NCBI GenBank assembly: GCA_964439625.1
Contig: CAYTPI010000016.1
Location: 24,019 to 88,018, forward strand
DNA: 64,000 nt
From: CAYTPI01 sp964439625
GTDB taxonomy: Bacteria > Chloroflexota > Anaerolineae > Aggregatilineales > UBA3940
Direction: 5' to 3'
Shown here one piece after another: positions 42,704 through 51,521 of this stretch (its first letter is position 1; each line of letters starts with the position of its first letter). The translations under genes and the position numbers were made by a program. The notes under the pieces were generated by a model, which saw nothing but the letters and a program-made list of their open reading frames with translations, did not search any database and was not told where the DNA came from.

Positions 42704-45700
42704 ATGCAATGTAGTGAGTGTGGAGCCGCAAACCCTGCCAAAGCACGGTTTTGTATGCATTGCGGCGTCAGCCTCGTCGCACGTTTTGTCTGTGCGCAAT
42801 GTTTTACAGATTTGCCAACCAGCGCTAACTACTGCTTTCACTGCGGTGCGCGTGTTCAACGTGTCAACCGTCCGTCTGGTGCAGACCAGCTAGCAGCCGC
42901 CCCCCGCGTTGATGCCCCTGTCCCAATTGAAGATTTACTGCCTGCCCTGCGAGGGTATCTCTCCAACTTACTCTACGAGCCGTTGGAACGTGTGCCCACT
43001 GAACGAGATTTACTTAATGCCCGCGATCATCTCGAGCATGTGCTTGAGACAGCTAAGACTTATCTGCCGAGGCCAGTCAAGAAGAACCCACAACCGCCCG
43101 GTGTCCCAACTGGTGGCATGGCCCAAGGAACATTTCTCTTTGTTGATGTAACTGGCTTTACGCCTTTGGGTGAACGCTTGAGCAAACTTGGGCAAGCTGG
43201 GGCCGAACGCATGACGGCGATTATGAACGATCTCTTCCATGAATTGGTGAGCATCTTAAAAGAGCAGAGAGGCACACTGCTTAAGTTCGGTGGGGATGCC
43301 CTCCTCGCCCTCTTTGACGATGATAATATGCAAGTTAGCGCACTTAGGGCAGTACAAACAGCCTTTGCCATGCAAGCTATGATGAAGCAGTTTGAAGCAG
43401 TTGAGGCTGCCGGTGAGACGTCGCCCCTACTCATTAAATGCGGTTTATCTTCCGGTGAGTATTTCTCGGCACATGTTGGTACCAAGCGCAATATGATCTA
43501 CATGACATCGGGGTTAACCGTCAACGACGCTGAACTGGCTGAGGATGCCGCTGCAAGTGGTGAAATTATCGCCGCCATCAGCACATATGACTTGGTTAGT
43601 GATTATGTCAATGCCGTCGAGCGCAAAGAAGGGTTCCTCCATCTGACGTCGCTGAGCACCCTTCCTCCATTAGAAGCCCACCCCGAAAGCGTCCTTGATA
43701 CCGACCTGCCTACAGAGCCATCCGCAGCGATTGCTTACCTCGTTCAACGCCTTGATCGGCTAACGCCCTACTTAGCCGATCACCTAGTGCCACGTATGGT
43801 ACAGAACCCACATGACATTGAGATTGTGCCAGACCACCGACCCGTGACTGTTATATTTGTCAACTATGCCGGGCTGGGAGAACTCATCGCTGAGATCGGA
43901 CGCACGCAACCAGAATTAATTGTGCGCCAATTACAAAACTATATGGTTCAGATGGTGCACATCGTCGAGCGCTATGGCGGTAGCCTTGCTCGAATGGATC
44001 AATACGCTGTCGGTGATCGCCTCGTGATCTTCTTCGGCGCACCAAAAGCACACGAAGACGACCCTGTGCGCGCAGTCCACACCGCTCTTGATATGCAAGA
44101 TGCCATGCAGCAGGCATTTGCCTCCCTGAAAACATCTGATGGGCACGAATATTCTTTCCGGCAGCGCATTGGGATCAATACTGGGTACCTGTTTGCTGGC
44201 AATATCGGTGCTACTGATCTCCGCCAAGAATACACACTGATGGGTGATGATATCAACATGGCGGCCCGCTTGATGTCGAATGCAAAATGGGATGACATCT
44301 TAATCAGCGGGCAAACACAAGCCCCAACTGAAGCGGCCTTTAACACGGAAAATATCGGCACAATCCAAGTAAAGGGTAAGGAGAAACTAGTCCCAGCTTA
44401 CCGTGTCCTTGAGCGCCGCCCGCAAGTGCTCGAGCAGATCGGTGCCGTGCGTGGCAGTGAGACGCCGCTCATTGGCAGAGCTGAGCCTATCCAAACGCTT
44501 CTGAAATCGGCTGAGCGTGTCATCAATGGGCGCGGACAGGTCGTTTGTGTTATTGCTGAAAGCGGTCTTGGTAAAACACGCCTCGCGCGCGAGTTCAAGC
44601 ATGCGTTAGATGTTCCAGTTACTTGGCTGGATGCACAAGGCCTTTCGTTCAGTGAGCATGTTAGCTACTGGCTAATTGCCCAACTGATCTACGATGTGCT
44701 TGGCTTGACGGAAGAAGCCGACTCAGCGACAAAGTACCAATTATTACAAGAGCGCGGCATCACGTTGTTGGGTAGTAACTTGGCGCAGGAAGCCCTACCT
44801 TTTATTGCCAACCTACTCGACCTCGACGGCGAGTCTGTGGGCGGGGTTAAGGCGTTGCCACCACGGGCTCGCCAAAAACAGACTTTCTGGGCTGTACGCC
44901 AATTCTTCCAGGCAACTGGAGAGCGCAAGCCTACAATTATCGCCATTGACGATCTACATTGGTCTGATGAAGCCTCAGTCATTATGCTGGAAGATCTGCT
45001 AGCGATCAGCGACTATACGCCGGTGATGTTTTTGTTCCTCTTCCGCCCCATGCGGGATAGTCACGCTTGGACACTCCGCGAAAGCATCGAAAGTCAATAT
45101 CCGCACCGCTACGTAGAAGTTCAGCTCTCGCCGCTGCCAGAGTCAGAAGGTAAGCAACTATTGGCGGCGCACTTACCGGGTGCTGAGTTTTCGCCTAACG
45201 ACATGCAGAATCTGCTGGCAAAAGTTGCTGGCAACCCACTTTACATCGAAGAAGTGGCTCGTGTTTTGATTGACGAAGGGGCCGTTGCCCCTGACCAAGC
45301 CGATCCTGGACGTTGGATCGTAATGCAGGAACTGACAAATATTCACGTCCCAGACTCGCTGCATGGTGCGATCATCGCCCGCATGGATCGCCTGACGGAG
45401 GATGTGCGCCAAGCATTGCAGATGGCCTCGGTCATTGGTCGCCGCTTCCAACTTCAGCTAATCCGTAATGTGGCTGGCGCAGAGAGCGAACTCGACTCAT
45501 GGCTGGCTGAGTTGGAGCGCTACGACATGATTCGTGCGCTGGAGCGCTCGTTTTACAACTTCGCCGACACGCTGGTACAAGAAGTTGCCTATGATAGCCT
45601 CCTCCTACAGAGACGACGCGAGTTCCACAAACGCATCGGCGAGACACTCGAAGCAACTTTTAAAGACGACCTCGCAGCAAACAGTGAAACACTGGCGTAT

Positions 45701-47011
45701 CACTTCAGCCGCAGCAGTGACCGAGATAAAGCGCTGCACTACCTGATGCTGGCTGGCGCGTCTGCTCGTGATCGGTTTGCCAATGAAACAGCGCTGCGCT
45801 ACTACCAGCAGGTGCTGGCGATCATTGATGAGCGTGACAGCGCTGAAGCGCACTGGCAGACCATCTTTGAAGTACTGAAGCAGCGGCAGCGTATATATAG
45901 CGTGATGGGTAAACAAGCTGAACGCGAAGCTGACCTCCAAGAGATGCTCCACTTGCTTGACGGTCGCAGTGATACCCTCCGCCGAGCTGATACGTTGAAC
46001 GAAATGGCAGACTTCTACCAGTGGACGGGCAAATACGATCAAGCCTTGGGGGTAGGCCGTGAGTCGCTTACTCTTGCGCGTGAGGTCGGCAGTCAATTGG
46101 AGCAGGCCGACGCCCTGCACCAGATTGGTGTCGTTGAATATTATCGTGGTGACTACACTGCTTCTGCGCCTGCCCTTCAGGAAGCAGCAGAATTACGGCA
46201 AGCGTTGGATGATCCAGCAGGCGAGTCATGGAGTGAACTGTACCTGACGATGATTTCATTCAAAGAAGGCAACTACAGCGAAGCCTTAGCGCACAACATC
46301 AAAGCGCTAGAGGCTGCTAAAGAACGACAGGATTGGATGCTGATGGGCATTCACTTGAATAACGCTGGGCGCATCTACCATCGCCTCGGTGAATACGGCA
46401 CGGCACTGCGGCACTTCATGCGTTCGCTTGAACTACGTAGCCGTGTCGGTGATCGCACGGGCGAGGGTTTCACACTTTACGGCATTGGGTTGGTGCAGGC
46501 CTATCTTGGTAATTACGGTGATGCGCAAACAGCGTTCCAGCAGTCACTCGATATCCGCCAGGCCATCGATGATGAACGCGGTCAAAGCTACAGTATTTAC
46601 GGGTTAGGTCTTGCGGCTAAAGGGCTTGGGCAGTTCGCCGAGGCTCAATCTTTTTTGGAAAAAGCAGAAGTAATACAAGCAAAGCTGGGTCTCAAAGGCG
46701 AACGGGCCACGACACTATCGGTCTTGGCTGAGGTGCTGCTGGAAAGTGGGCGGATAGAGCGGGCCTTGTCTGTTTCAGCCGAAGCTGCCGCGTTAGTCGA
46801 CGAGGGCGCACAAGCAGAGGAGGCGCAAGGCATCTACCTGACGCATTATCGCATTCTCAATAGGCTGGGGCGACCAGAGGCCTTACCCTTCCTTGAAAAA
46901 GCGCATGCAGCACTGCAAGCTCAGGCTGATGCCATCACTGACCAGCAAAAACGCAAGATATTCCTCAGCAATGTGCGTATCAATAGACAATTGGAGACTT
47001 TACAATCATGA
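42704..47011 (+). CDS. Soluble adenylyl cyclase-like protein: Zn ribbons, two cyclase domains, ATPase, TPR
   Basis: The 1435-residue protein begins with two zinc ribbons (CSECGAANPAKARFCMHC; CAQC...CFHC). Cyclase domain C1 (about 142-300) has both metal Asp (FVDVTGF; LKFGGDALLALF) and the substrate Lys, but not the catalytic Arg. C2 (about 380-560) has lost the first Asp (FVNYAGL) and Lys but keeps Thr, Asn and Arg (YTLMGDDINMAAR). Together they make a single composite site, as in mammalian soluble AC. A P-loop ATPase follows (AESGLGKTRL about 618; AIDDLHW about 745), then TPR repeats (about 1000-1420). GGAGG overlaps the upstream stop; the next gene overlaps by 4 nt. Confidence 0.93.
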   Translation: MQCSECGAANPAKARFCMHCGVSLVARFVCAQCFTDLPTSANYCFHCGARVQRVNRPSGADQLAAAPRVDAPVPIEDLLPALRGYLSNLLYEPLERVPTERDLLNARDHLEHVLETAKTYLPRPVKKNPQPPGVPTGGMAQGTFLFVDVTGFTPLGERLSKLGQAGAERMTAIMNDLFHELVSILKEQRGTLLKFGGDALLALFDDDNMQVSALRAVQTAFAMQAMMKQFEAVEAAGETSPLLIKCGLSSGEYFSAHVGTKRNMIYMTSGLTVNDAELAEDAAASGEIIAAISTYDLVSDYVNAVERKEGFLHLTSLSTLPPLEAHPESVLDTDLPTEPSAAIAYLVQRLDRLTPYLADHLVPRMVQNPHDIEIVPDHRPVTVIFVNYAGLGELIAEIGRTQPELIVRQLQNYMVQMVHIVERYGGSLARMDQYAVGDRLVIFFGAPKAHEDDPVRAVHTALDMQDAMQQAFASLKTSDGHEYSFRQRIGINTGYLFAGNIGATDLRQEYTLMGDDINMAARLMSNAKWDDILISGQTQAPTEAAFNTENIGTIQVKGKEKLVPAYRVLERRPQVLEQIGAVRGSETPLIGRAEPIQTLLKSAERVINGRGQVVCVIAESGLGKTRLAREFKHALDVPVTWLDAQGLSFSEHVSYWLIAQLIYDVLGLTEEADSATKYQLLQERGITLLGSNLAQEALPFIANLLDLDGESVGGVKALPPRARQKQTFWAVRQFFQATGERKPTIIAIDDLHWSDEASVIMLEDLLAISDYTPVMFLFLFRPMRDSHAWTLRESIESQYPHRYVEVQLSPLPESEGKQLLAAHLPGAEFSPNDMQNLLAKVAGNPLYIEEVARVLIDEGAVAPDQADPGRWIVMQELTNIHVPDSLHGAIIARMDRLTEDVRQALQMASVIGRRFQLQLIRNVAGAESELDSWLAELERYDMIRALERSFYNFADTLVQEVAYDSLLLQRRREFHKRIGETLEATFKDDLAANSETLAYHFSRSSDRDKALHYLMLAGASARDRFANETALRYYQQVLAIIDERDSAEAHWQTIFEVLKQRQRIYSVMGKQAEREADLQEMLHLLDGRSDTLRRADTLNEMADFYQWTGKYDQALGVGRESLTLAREVGSQLEQADALHQIGVVEYYRGDYTASAPALQEAAELRQALDDPAGESWSELYLTMISFKEGNYSEALAHNIKALEAAKERQDWMLMGIHLNNAGRIYHRLGEYGTALRHFMRSLELRSRVGDRTGEGFTLYGIGLVQAYLGNYGDAQTAFQQSLDIRQAIDDERGQSYSIYGLGLAAKGLGQFAEAQSFLEKAEVIQAKLGLKGERATTLSVLAEVLLESGRIERALSVSAEAAALVDEGAQAEEAQGIYLTHYRILNRLGRPEALPFLEKAHAALQAQADAITDQQKRKIFLSNVRINRQLETLQS

Positions 47012-47772
47012 CTTACCTTGACGAGATTGAGCTGTTCCGAGCGCTGCCGCCTGATGAACTTAAAAAACTAGATAGCAAACTCCAAGAGCGATTATTGGCA
47101 GAGGAAGAAGAACTGTTCCACTTGGGTGACCCTGGCGATGAACTGTTCGTCATTGTGGAGGGCAAAGTGGCGATCTATGCGCCTCAAGAAGATGATGGCC
47201 CCATCCGCCCCATCCGCATCTTTGGTAAAGGCGAGGCGTTGGGCGAATTGGCCCTACTAGATAATAAACCCCGCTCAATGACAGCCAAAGCTATTACAGA
47301 TTCAAAAGCGCTTATCCTGCGCGGTGAGGACTTCCGCGAACTTGTAACCAGTGGCCCTGACATTTCTCTGGTGTTTATGTCTGGCTTAGCGGACAAAATC
47401 CGCTATACAACCCAGTTTCTGAATGCCGTTCGCAAGTGGGTTGGGCGCATTCAAGAAGGTGATTACGGTGATGATCATTTTGTCGAGGACATTACCGATT
47501 GGGCAGACCACCTTACCGACGACATGGAGCGCGACGAGACAATCAAGCTGATGGCAACGGAGTTTGCCCGGATGGCGGCAACAGTTCAAAAGCGTGAGAC
47601 AGAACTAAAGGGTAAGATATTTCGGCTGCAAATCGCTATTGATAGCGCTAAACGTGATGAAGAAGTCGCTAAGATTACGCAGTCTGAGTTGTTCCAATCA
47701 CTCAAAGAGAAGACCCAAGACCTGCGCCGTGACCTAAAGTCCGACCTGCATGCGGAAGATGAGCAAAGCTAA
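47008..47772 (+). CDS. Cyclic-nucleotide-binding protein with coiled-coil tail
   Basis: The 254-residue cytosolic protein has a cNMP-binding domain (about residues 5-130) with a phosphate-binding cassette GELALLDNKPRSMTAKA that keeps the ribose-binding Glu and the phosphate-binding Arg, so cAMP binding is likely. The C-terminal half is helical, with no DNA-binding helix-turn-helix, so it is not a Crp-type activator. A coil segment (FARMAATVQKRETELKGKI) resembles the post-HAMP coil of the sensor at 41837. As the last gene of the cyclase operon, overlapping the previous one by 4 nt, it is the probable reader of the cAMP made there. Confidence 0.9.
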   Translation: MTYLDEIELFRALPPDELKKLDSKLQERLLAEEEELFHLGDPGDELFVIVEGKVAIYAPQEDDGPIRPIRIFGKGEALGELALLDNKPRSMTAKAITDSKALILRGEDFRELVTSGPDISLVFMSGLADKIRYTTQFLNAVRKWVGRIQEGDYGDDHFVEDITDWADHLTDDMERDETIKLMATEFARMAATVQKRETELKGKIFRLQIAIDSAKRDEEVAKITQSELFQSLKEKTQDLRRDLKSDLHAEDEQS

Positions 47773-47844
47773 GTCGCTGGCTATGTATTTCGAGCCGTGT
47801 TTGATACACTCTAGACAAACGTTACTGAATTTTAGGAGAACAAT

Positions 47845-48138
47845 ATGCAACCCGGTGGTCTACACATTGAACTGATTTACTGCGCTGCTTGAGGATACAC
47901 GTCAAGAGCCGTCAGTTTGACGGACGAAATTTTAAGCGAGCGCGAAATTGAGTACTTCATCTCTGAGTGGAAAATAACGCCGACATCCGGCGGTAAGTTT
48001 GAGCTCATCATCGATGGCGAGACGCTCTTTTCCAAGAAGAAACTAGGGCGGCATGCCGAACCTGGTGAGATTCGGGGCCTCATTATGCAGGCACTCGATG
48101 ACATTCGCCCGGCAGACTTTGTGCTGCCAAAGTCATAG
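47845..48138 (+). CDS. SelW-like selenoprotein (Rdx family) with in-frame TGA as selenocysteine
   Basis: The ORF begins at ATG 47845 with AGGAGA 5 nt upstream and runs 97 codons if the TGA at 47890-47892 is read as selenocysteine. The product has the Rdx redox motif CxxU (LIYCAAUGYTSRAVSL, Sec16) on a first strand/turn, and homology continues after the TGA: SGGKFELIIDGETLFSKKK and AEPGEIRGLI match SelW/SelT/SelH-type thioredoxin-like folds. A SECIS-like hairpin lies at 47909-47923. Conventional gene finding would start only after the TGA (TTG at 47917). It follows the cAMP operon by 72 bp. Family members are thought to be thiol redox proteins. Confidence 0.88.
47909..47923 (+). promoter_or_regulatory. 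Bacterial SECIS-like hairpin
   Basis: CCGTCA (47909-47914) and TGACGG (47918-47923) form a perfect 6-bp stem with a GTT loop. The loop begins 22 nt after the TGA, inside the 16-37 nt range used for bacterial SECIS elements, and its first base is G followed by U, as SelB recognition requires. Confidence 0.75.
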
Positions 48139-48149
48139 CATCACGTCAA

Positions 48150-48187
48150 TGAGAAGTGACCGCTCGGTTAGGAGTGGTCTCTTCTCA
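48150..48187. terminator. Hairpin terminator between convergent genes
   Basis: TGAGAAG (48150-48156) pairs with CTTCTCA (48181-48187), extended inside by GACC/GGTC after a T-T mismatch. It lies 12 nt after the SelW stop and just after the convergent gene at 48201 on the minus strand; the U-tract is weak (GTTTAGC). Confidence 0.6.
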
Positions 48188-48200
48188 GTTTAGCACAATG

Positions 48201-48800
48201 CTACCTGGCAAAGCGCTTGGAAGCACTAGCCTCGCGAGGTTTGATGATGTAGGTAGTATAAGGGCTACCGAAGTCACGACGGATGAAATTATCATCTTCG
48301 TCAACGCCATAGGCAACACCATATGTACCATTGCTCAAAGCATTGACAATAGAATAGAAGATGCCAAACTCAAAATCATCTGGGTAGGGAGACCCCGCCT
48401 GAACTTCCACTACAACGCCATTGTCAGATTGTTTGGTAAGTATTTCAATTTTACCAATTTCATCGCCTCTGTGCCCTTCCTGATAGGTGTTTTCAATGTC
48501 TTCGACGACGGCAATCATTGGCACACCCTCCGGTACTTGTGATGCTAAGAACCGACCAACTTCCATCCCCCATGTCACAAGGTTCACCATCGATTGCTCG
48601 GCAATAACCTCTAGGCAACCATTGGCCTTTGCCATAGAATACCATTCATCAGGGTCAAGGTTATCTAACCCGTATTGCTTGAGAATTGCAGTTGATTTGT
48701 CATCTTTGATCGACATGAAATATGATAATAAGTTTGCACCACGTACTTGGCTAGTACCAAGGTCGTCGCGTAGCTTTAGATTTTCGAGCTTTTCATCCAT
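48201..48800 (-). CDS. Orphan cytosolic protein, family A member 2
   Basis: This 199-residue protein is a distant paralogue of the one at 6823 and I recognise no named family. Shared features are a YGL...EWY element, a helix ending in a long hydrophobic stretch, a HRGDEIGKIEIL segment, the block PYPDDFEFGIF, and DDNFIRR. AAGGAG lies 9 nt before the ATG. It has no signal peptide or membrane helix. It is convergent with the selenoprotein gene and upstream of nothing obvious, so context gives no function. Confidence 0.75.
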   Translation of the reverse strand: MDEKLENLKLRDDLGTSQVRGANLLSYFMSIKDDKSTAILKQYGLDNLDPDEWYSMAKANGCLEVIAEQSMVNLVTWGMEVGRFLASQVPEGVPMIAVVEDIENTYQEGHRGDEIGKIEILTKQSDNGVVVEVQAGSPYPDDFEFGIFYSIVNALSNGTYGVAYGVDEDDNFIRRDFGSPYTTYIIKPREASASKRFAR

Positions 48801-48911
48801 AAGTAGTACTCCTTAAGGCTAGTTTAAGGTAACAATGTTTGGAATGTTACCAGAACGAGCTTGAGTGTTACTAGACCAGCACCTAAATTGATACACTTTT
48901 GATTTGTTGTG

Positions 48912-50000
48912 TCAGAGTCTGCCATTTTGCTTCATTTCAGGCGTTTTCTTTATTAGCACATGTGACATCGTGATTGGCAAAGGAACACCTTCTAGTAAAT
49001 TAATCATAAACCGCTGCATGGCTTCCAACAATTCGATTATGTCCATCGCACTGACACGCTCAGGCATCCTGCGGTGAGCTGCAAGCACATTCTGGTAGAC
49101 GCGTACAGGTAAGTCACTCAGAACGGCACCCATACGATAGTCCAGACCCTTGATAATGATTGGTGTCTCGTAGAAGACTTCCGCTGTTAGGGTGGGTGCA
49201 TAGGTCTCAATATCGGCGACAAAATGGGTAAGGTCTGAATAATCGGTCGCGCCACGTAAACGCCAACCAAACTCACGGAACATGGGGATAATCTCTTCAT
49301 AACCAGCCTGCTGATCCCACAGGTCATACCAGATCATGCCAGCAAGCAGTTTGTCGTGCTCTGTCATTTTCGCCGCCAGTGCGTTCCACGTAAGCTCCAT
49401 AGGCGAAGGCTCTCCTTGATTAATCAGGTGTTCAAAGAATAACTGAGCGTTCCATAAAGTAACCCCCTCTCCTTGAAATTGGATACGCGGGATCGTCTCG
49501 TGCGCTGGCCCTATATACGTTGTCACCTCAATTTGATTCAACAATTGACGCTCATCCAACAAGGCACGCACTGTCTCATTAGCTGTATGTGCTTTACTTT
49601 CATCAATATCGATAAGAATGATTTCGCGCAGGCTACTGGCGTACATATCCACTGCGTTGCTGACTAAAGAAGCGTCTTCGCCAATGCCAAGTTCGACAAG
49701 TGCAGTTGGTATAAACTCAGGTAACTGTGTCCGTAGTTCACGCAGAGCAGCAAAATGCGCAATACCAAACGAACGATCCCTATGATTGATATCTTCAATG
49801 GAGATATCAGCGATGTTGTTTGGGACATAGTTCTGCATCCGAAGGCGCTCAGCGTCATAGCCCCAGTAAACATAGCCTTCACTTTGCTTGAGTGATGCAT
49901 ACTGAGAACTATTTTCAAACAATTGCTGAACATTATATTTTACAAAATCCTGATAGTTTTCCAGTGCGTTGAGCTTATTTCTGTCAAGTTCTAGATCCAT
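48912..50000 (-). CDS. SAM-methyltransferase-like protein, co-transcribed with ABC transporter
   Basis: The 362-residue protein has a Rossmann methyltransferase-like core: ALVELGIGEDASLVSNAVD as motif I, IILIDIDESKAHTANETV as motif II, and VTLWNAQLFFEHLI after motif III. The style recalls EgtD-like enzymes, but the usual motif residues are only partly conserved, so substrate and activity are open. The ATG at 50000 has GAGG upstream and lies 16 nt after the permease stop; the frame is open back to 50063. It is the last gene of a four-gene unit with a NitT/TauT-type ABC transporter, so it may modify the imported compound. Confidence 0.7.
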   Translation of the reverse strand: MDLELDRNKLNALENYQDFVKYNVQQLFENSSQYASLKQSEGYVYWGYDAERLRMQNYVPNNIADISIEDINHRDRSFGIAHFAALRELRTQLPEFIPTALVELGIGEDASLVSNAVDMYASSLREIILIDIDESKAHTANETVRALLDERQLLNQIEVTTYIGPAHETIPRIQFQGEGVTLWNAQLFFEHLINQGEPSPMELTWNALAAKMTEHDKLLAGMIWYDLWDQQAGYEEIIPMFREFGWRLRGATDYSDLTHFVADIETYAPTLTAEVFYETPIIIKGLDYRMGAVLSDLPVRVYQNVLAAHRRMPERVSAMDIIELLEAMQRFMINLLEGVPLPITMSHVLIKKTPEMKQNGRL

Positions 50001-50016
50001 TTTGGGTAGCCTCTTT

Positions 50017-50772
50017 CTATTCAATGAAAGAATATCGATTAAGCGTATAGTCAAGTACATCAAGCGAATAATACAAGAAAAACCCTAACAGGCTCATCGC
50101 GACGATTCCTGCATACATCTCTGTATAGCGCAAGGCCTGATAGGTTTGAACAACGATATAGTAGCCTAACCCTTGCTGCGTCAGACTTTGTTCAACGAAG
50201 AACAAGATTGCAACCGCTGTTCCTACGCTAAGGCGCAGGCTCGTTAGCAGTGCTGGCAATGAGGCCGGAAGGTAAACGTGCCGCAGCAGACCCCATGTCC
50301 CTGAGCCCAACGACCGAACGCTATCGATCAATGGTCGCTCGATAGCACTGGCTTTGTCTCGCACGACAACCAACATCGGGAAGAAAATGATCAGCACGAT
50401 CAACGCCACCTTTGTGACATCAGATATGCCCAATAGGACGTAAACCACAGGCAGCAGCACAATTTTCGGGATGCTGTACAGCAATGCAATGACTGGTGTT
50501 AAAACGCGATCAGCGCCAGTATAACGACCTAGCAGCAACCCACTCGGCAAGGCGAGCGCTGTCGCGACAATGATTGATGCCATTACACGCAGAAAACTGG
50601 CACCAAAGTGCTCTAGCAGTGTTCCATCTAAGATGAGGTCTGTAAATACCGGGAAAACTGCAAGCGGTGATGGCAATATGGTGCGGTTCACCAGGATCGA
50701 TGCCAGATGCCACCCAACAACGAATATCAAGGCACCCAGCAAGATTACACCAATTGAATTACGTCGTTTCAT
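50017..50772 (-). CDS. NitT/TauT-type ABC transporter permease
   Basis: The 251-residue permease has about six membrane helices and the EAA-type loop (VRSLGSGTWGLLRHVYLPASLP) that contacts the ATPase. Its start overlaps the ATPase stop as ATGA. It is a second, separate importer of the same broad class as the riboflavin system at 3985-6626, but no riboswitch precedes this operon. Possible ligands are sulfonates, nitrate, pyrimidines or aromatic compounds. Confidence 0.9.
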   Translation of the reverse strand: MKRRNSIGVILLGALIFVVGWHLASILVNRTILPSPLAVFPVFTDLILDGTLLEHFGASFLRVMASIIVATALALPSGLLLGRYTGADRVLTPVIALLYSIPKIVLLPVVYVLLGISDVTKVALIVLIIFFPMLVVVRDKASAIERPLIDSVRSLGSGTWGLLRHVYLPASLPALLTSLRLSVGTAVAILFFVEQSLTQQGLGYYIVVQTYQALRYTEMYAGIVAMSLLGFFLYYSLDVLDYTLNRYSFIE

Positions 50773-51521
50773 CGCGGTGCCTCCAGCGCCTGTGCTATTT
50801 CAGCTTGAGCGGCTTGGGCCGCTGCTGAATATGGGTTGGTACCAGCACCCGGGGTTTCGATCACACTATGATCCTTGTTACTAACACCGCGCAGCAGCAG
50901 TACCTGATCTGCCATAAACACGGCTTCACGAACATCATGCGTTACCAACACAAGTGATAGTCCCGCTTGTTCCACAAGTTGTAAAACTGTCTGTTGCAAT
51001 ACTTCGCGCGTCAACGCGTCAACCGAAGCAAAAGGTTCATCTAAAAGCAGCACTTTTGGGTTAGTAGCTAAGGTCCGCCCAATTGCCACCCGCTGACGCT
51101 GCCCTCCGGAAAGCTTATCTGGATACTTGGATATCAAAGATAGCGGTAGATCAAGTTTATGTAGCAACGACGAGACCAGCGCGTACTGATCTTTGCGAGA
51201 TATGCGCTGACCACTTTGGAGCCGATGCCCCAGCAGTAGATTGTTTTCGACTGTGTACCACGGCAGTAGGCCATAGTCTTGGATAACTAAACCAATGTCT
51301 GGATGTGGTTTGTCGATAGGGTCGCCAGCAAATATGATCTGCCCTTGACCGGGTTTAATTAACCCAGAGGCTAGGGCAAGTAGTGTCGATTTGCCGCACC
51401 CTGACTTACCGACGACTGCCCAGCGAGCCCCATCTGCCACGCCCCACGAGAAATCCTCAAACAAAAGGGTCGAGCCATACCCAAAATAGATATGGCTCAG
51501 ATCAAGATGATTATTCGACAT
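50769..51521 (-). CDS. NitT/TauT-type ABC transporter ATPase
   Basis: The 250-residue ATPase has Walker A (VGKSGCGKSTLL), Q-loop (VIQDYGLLPW), signature (LSGGQRQRVAIGRTL), Walker B (VLLLDEPFASVD) and H-loop (LVTHDVREAV). The ATG at 51521 overlaps the end of the binding-protein gene by 11 nt; an open frame continues to 51563 inside that gene. It powers the permease at 50017. The C-terminal tail is Ala-rich. Confidence 0.92.
   Translation of the reverse strand: MSNNHLDLSHIYFGYGSTLLFEDFSWGVADGARWAVVGKSGCGKSTLLALASGLIKPGQGQIIFAGDPIDKPHPDIGLVIQDYGLLPWYTVENNLLLGHRLQSGQRISRKDQYALVSSLLHKLDLPLSLISKYPDKLSGGQRQRVAIGRTLATNPKVLLLDEPFASVDALTREVLQQTVLQLVEQAGLSLVLVTHDVREAVFMADQVLLLRGVSNKDHSVIETPGAGTNPYSAAAQAAQAEIAQALEAPR

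Noticed and set aside
47890..47892. TGA as a simple nonsense mutation making a pseudogene
   Set aside because: The TGA lies exactly at the Sec/Cys position of the CxxU motif, the frame is intact on both sides, and a SECIS-like hairpin follows at the right distance.
37204..48898. TTGATACACT occurring three times (near 37205, 47801, 48889) as a possible motif
   Set aside because: The copies lie on different sides of unrelated genes without common position or partner element; likely chance similarity.
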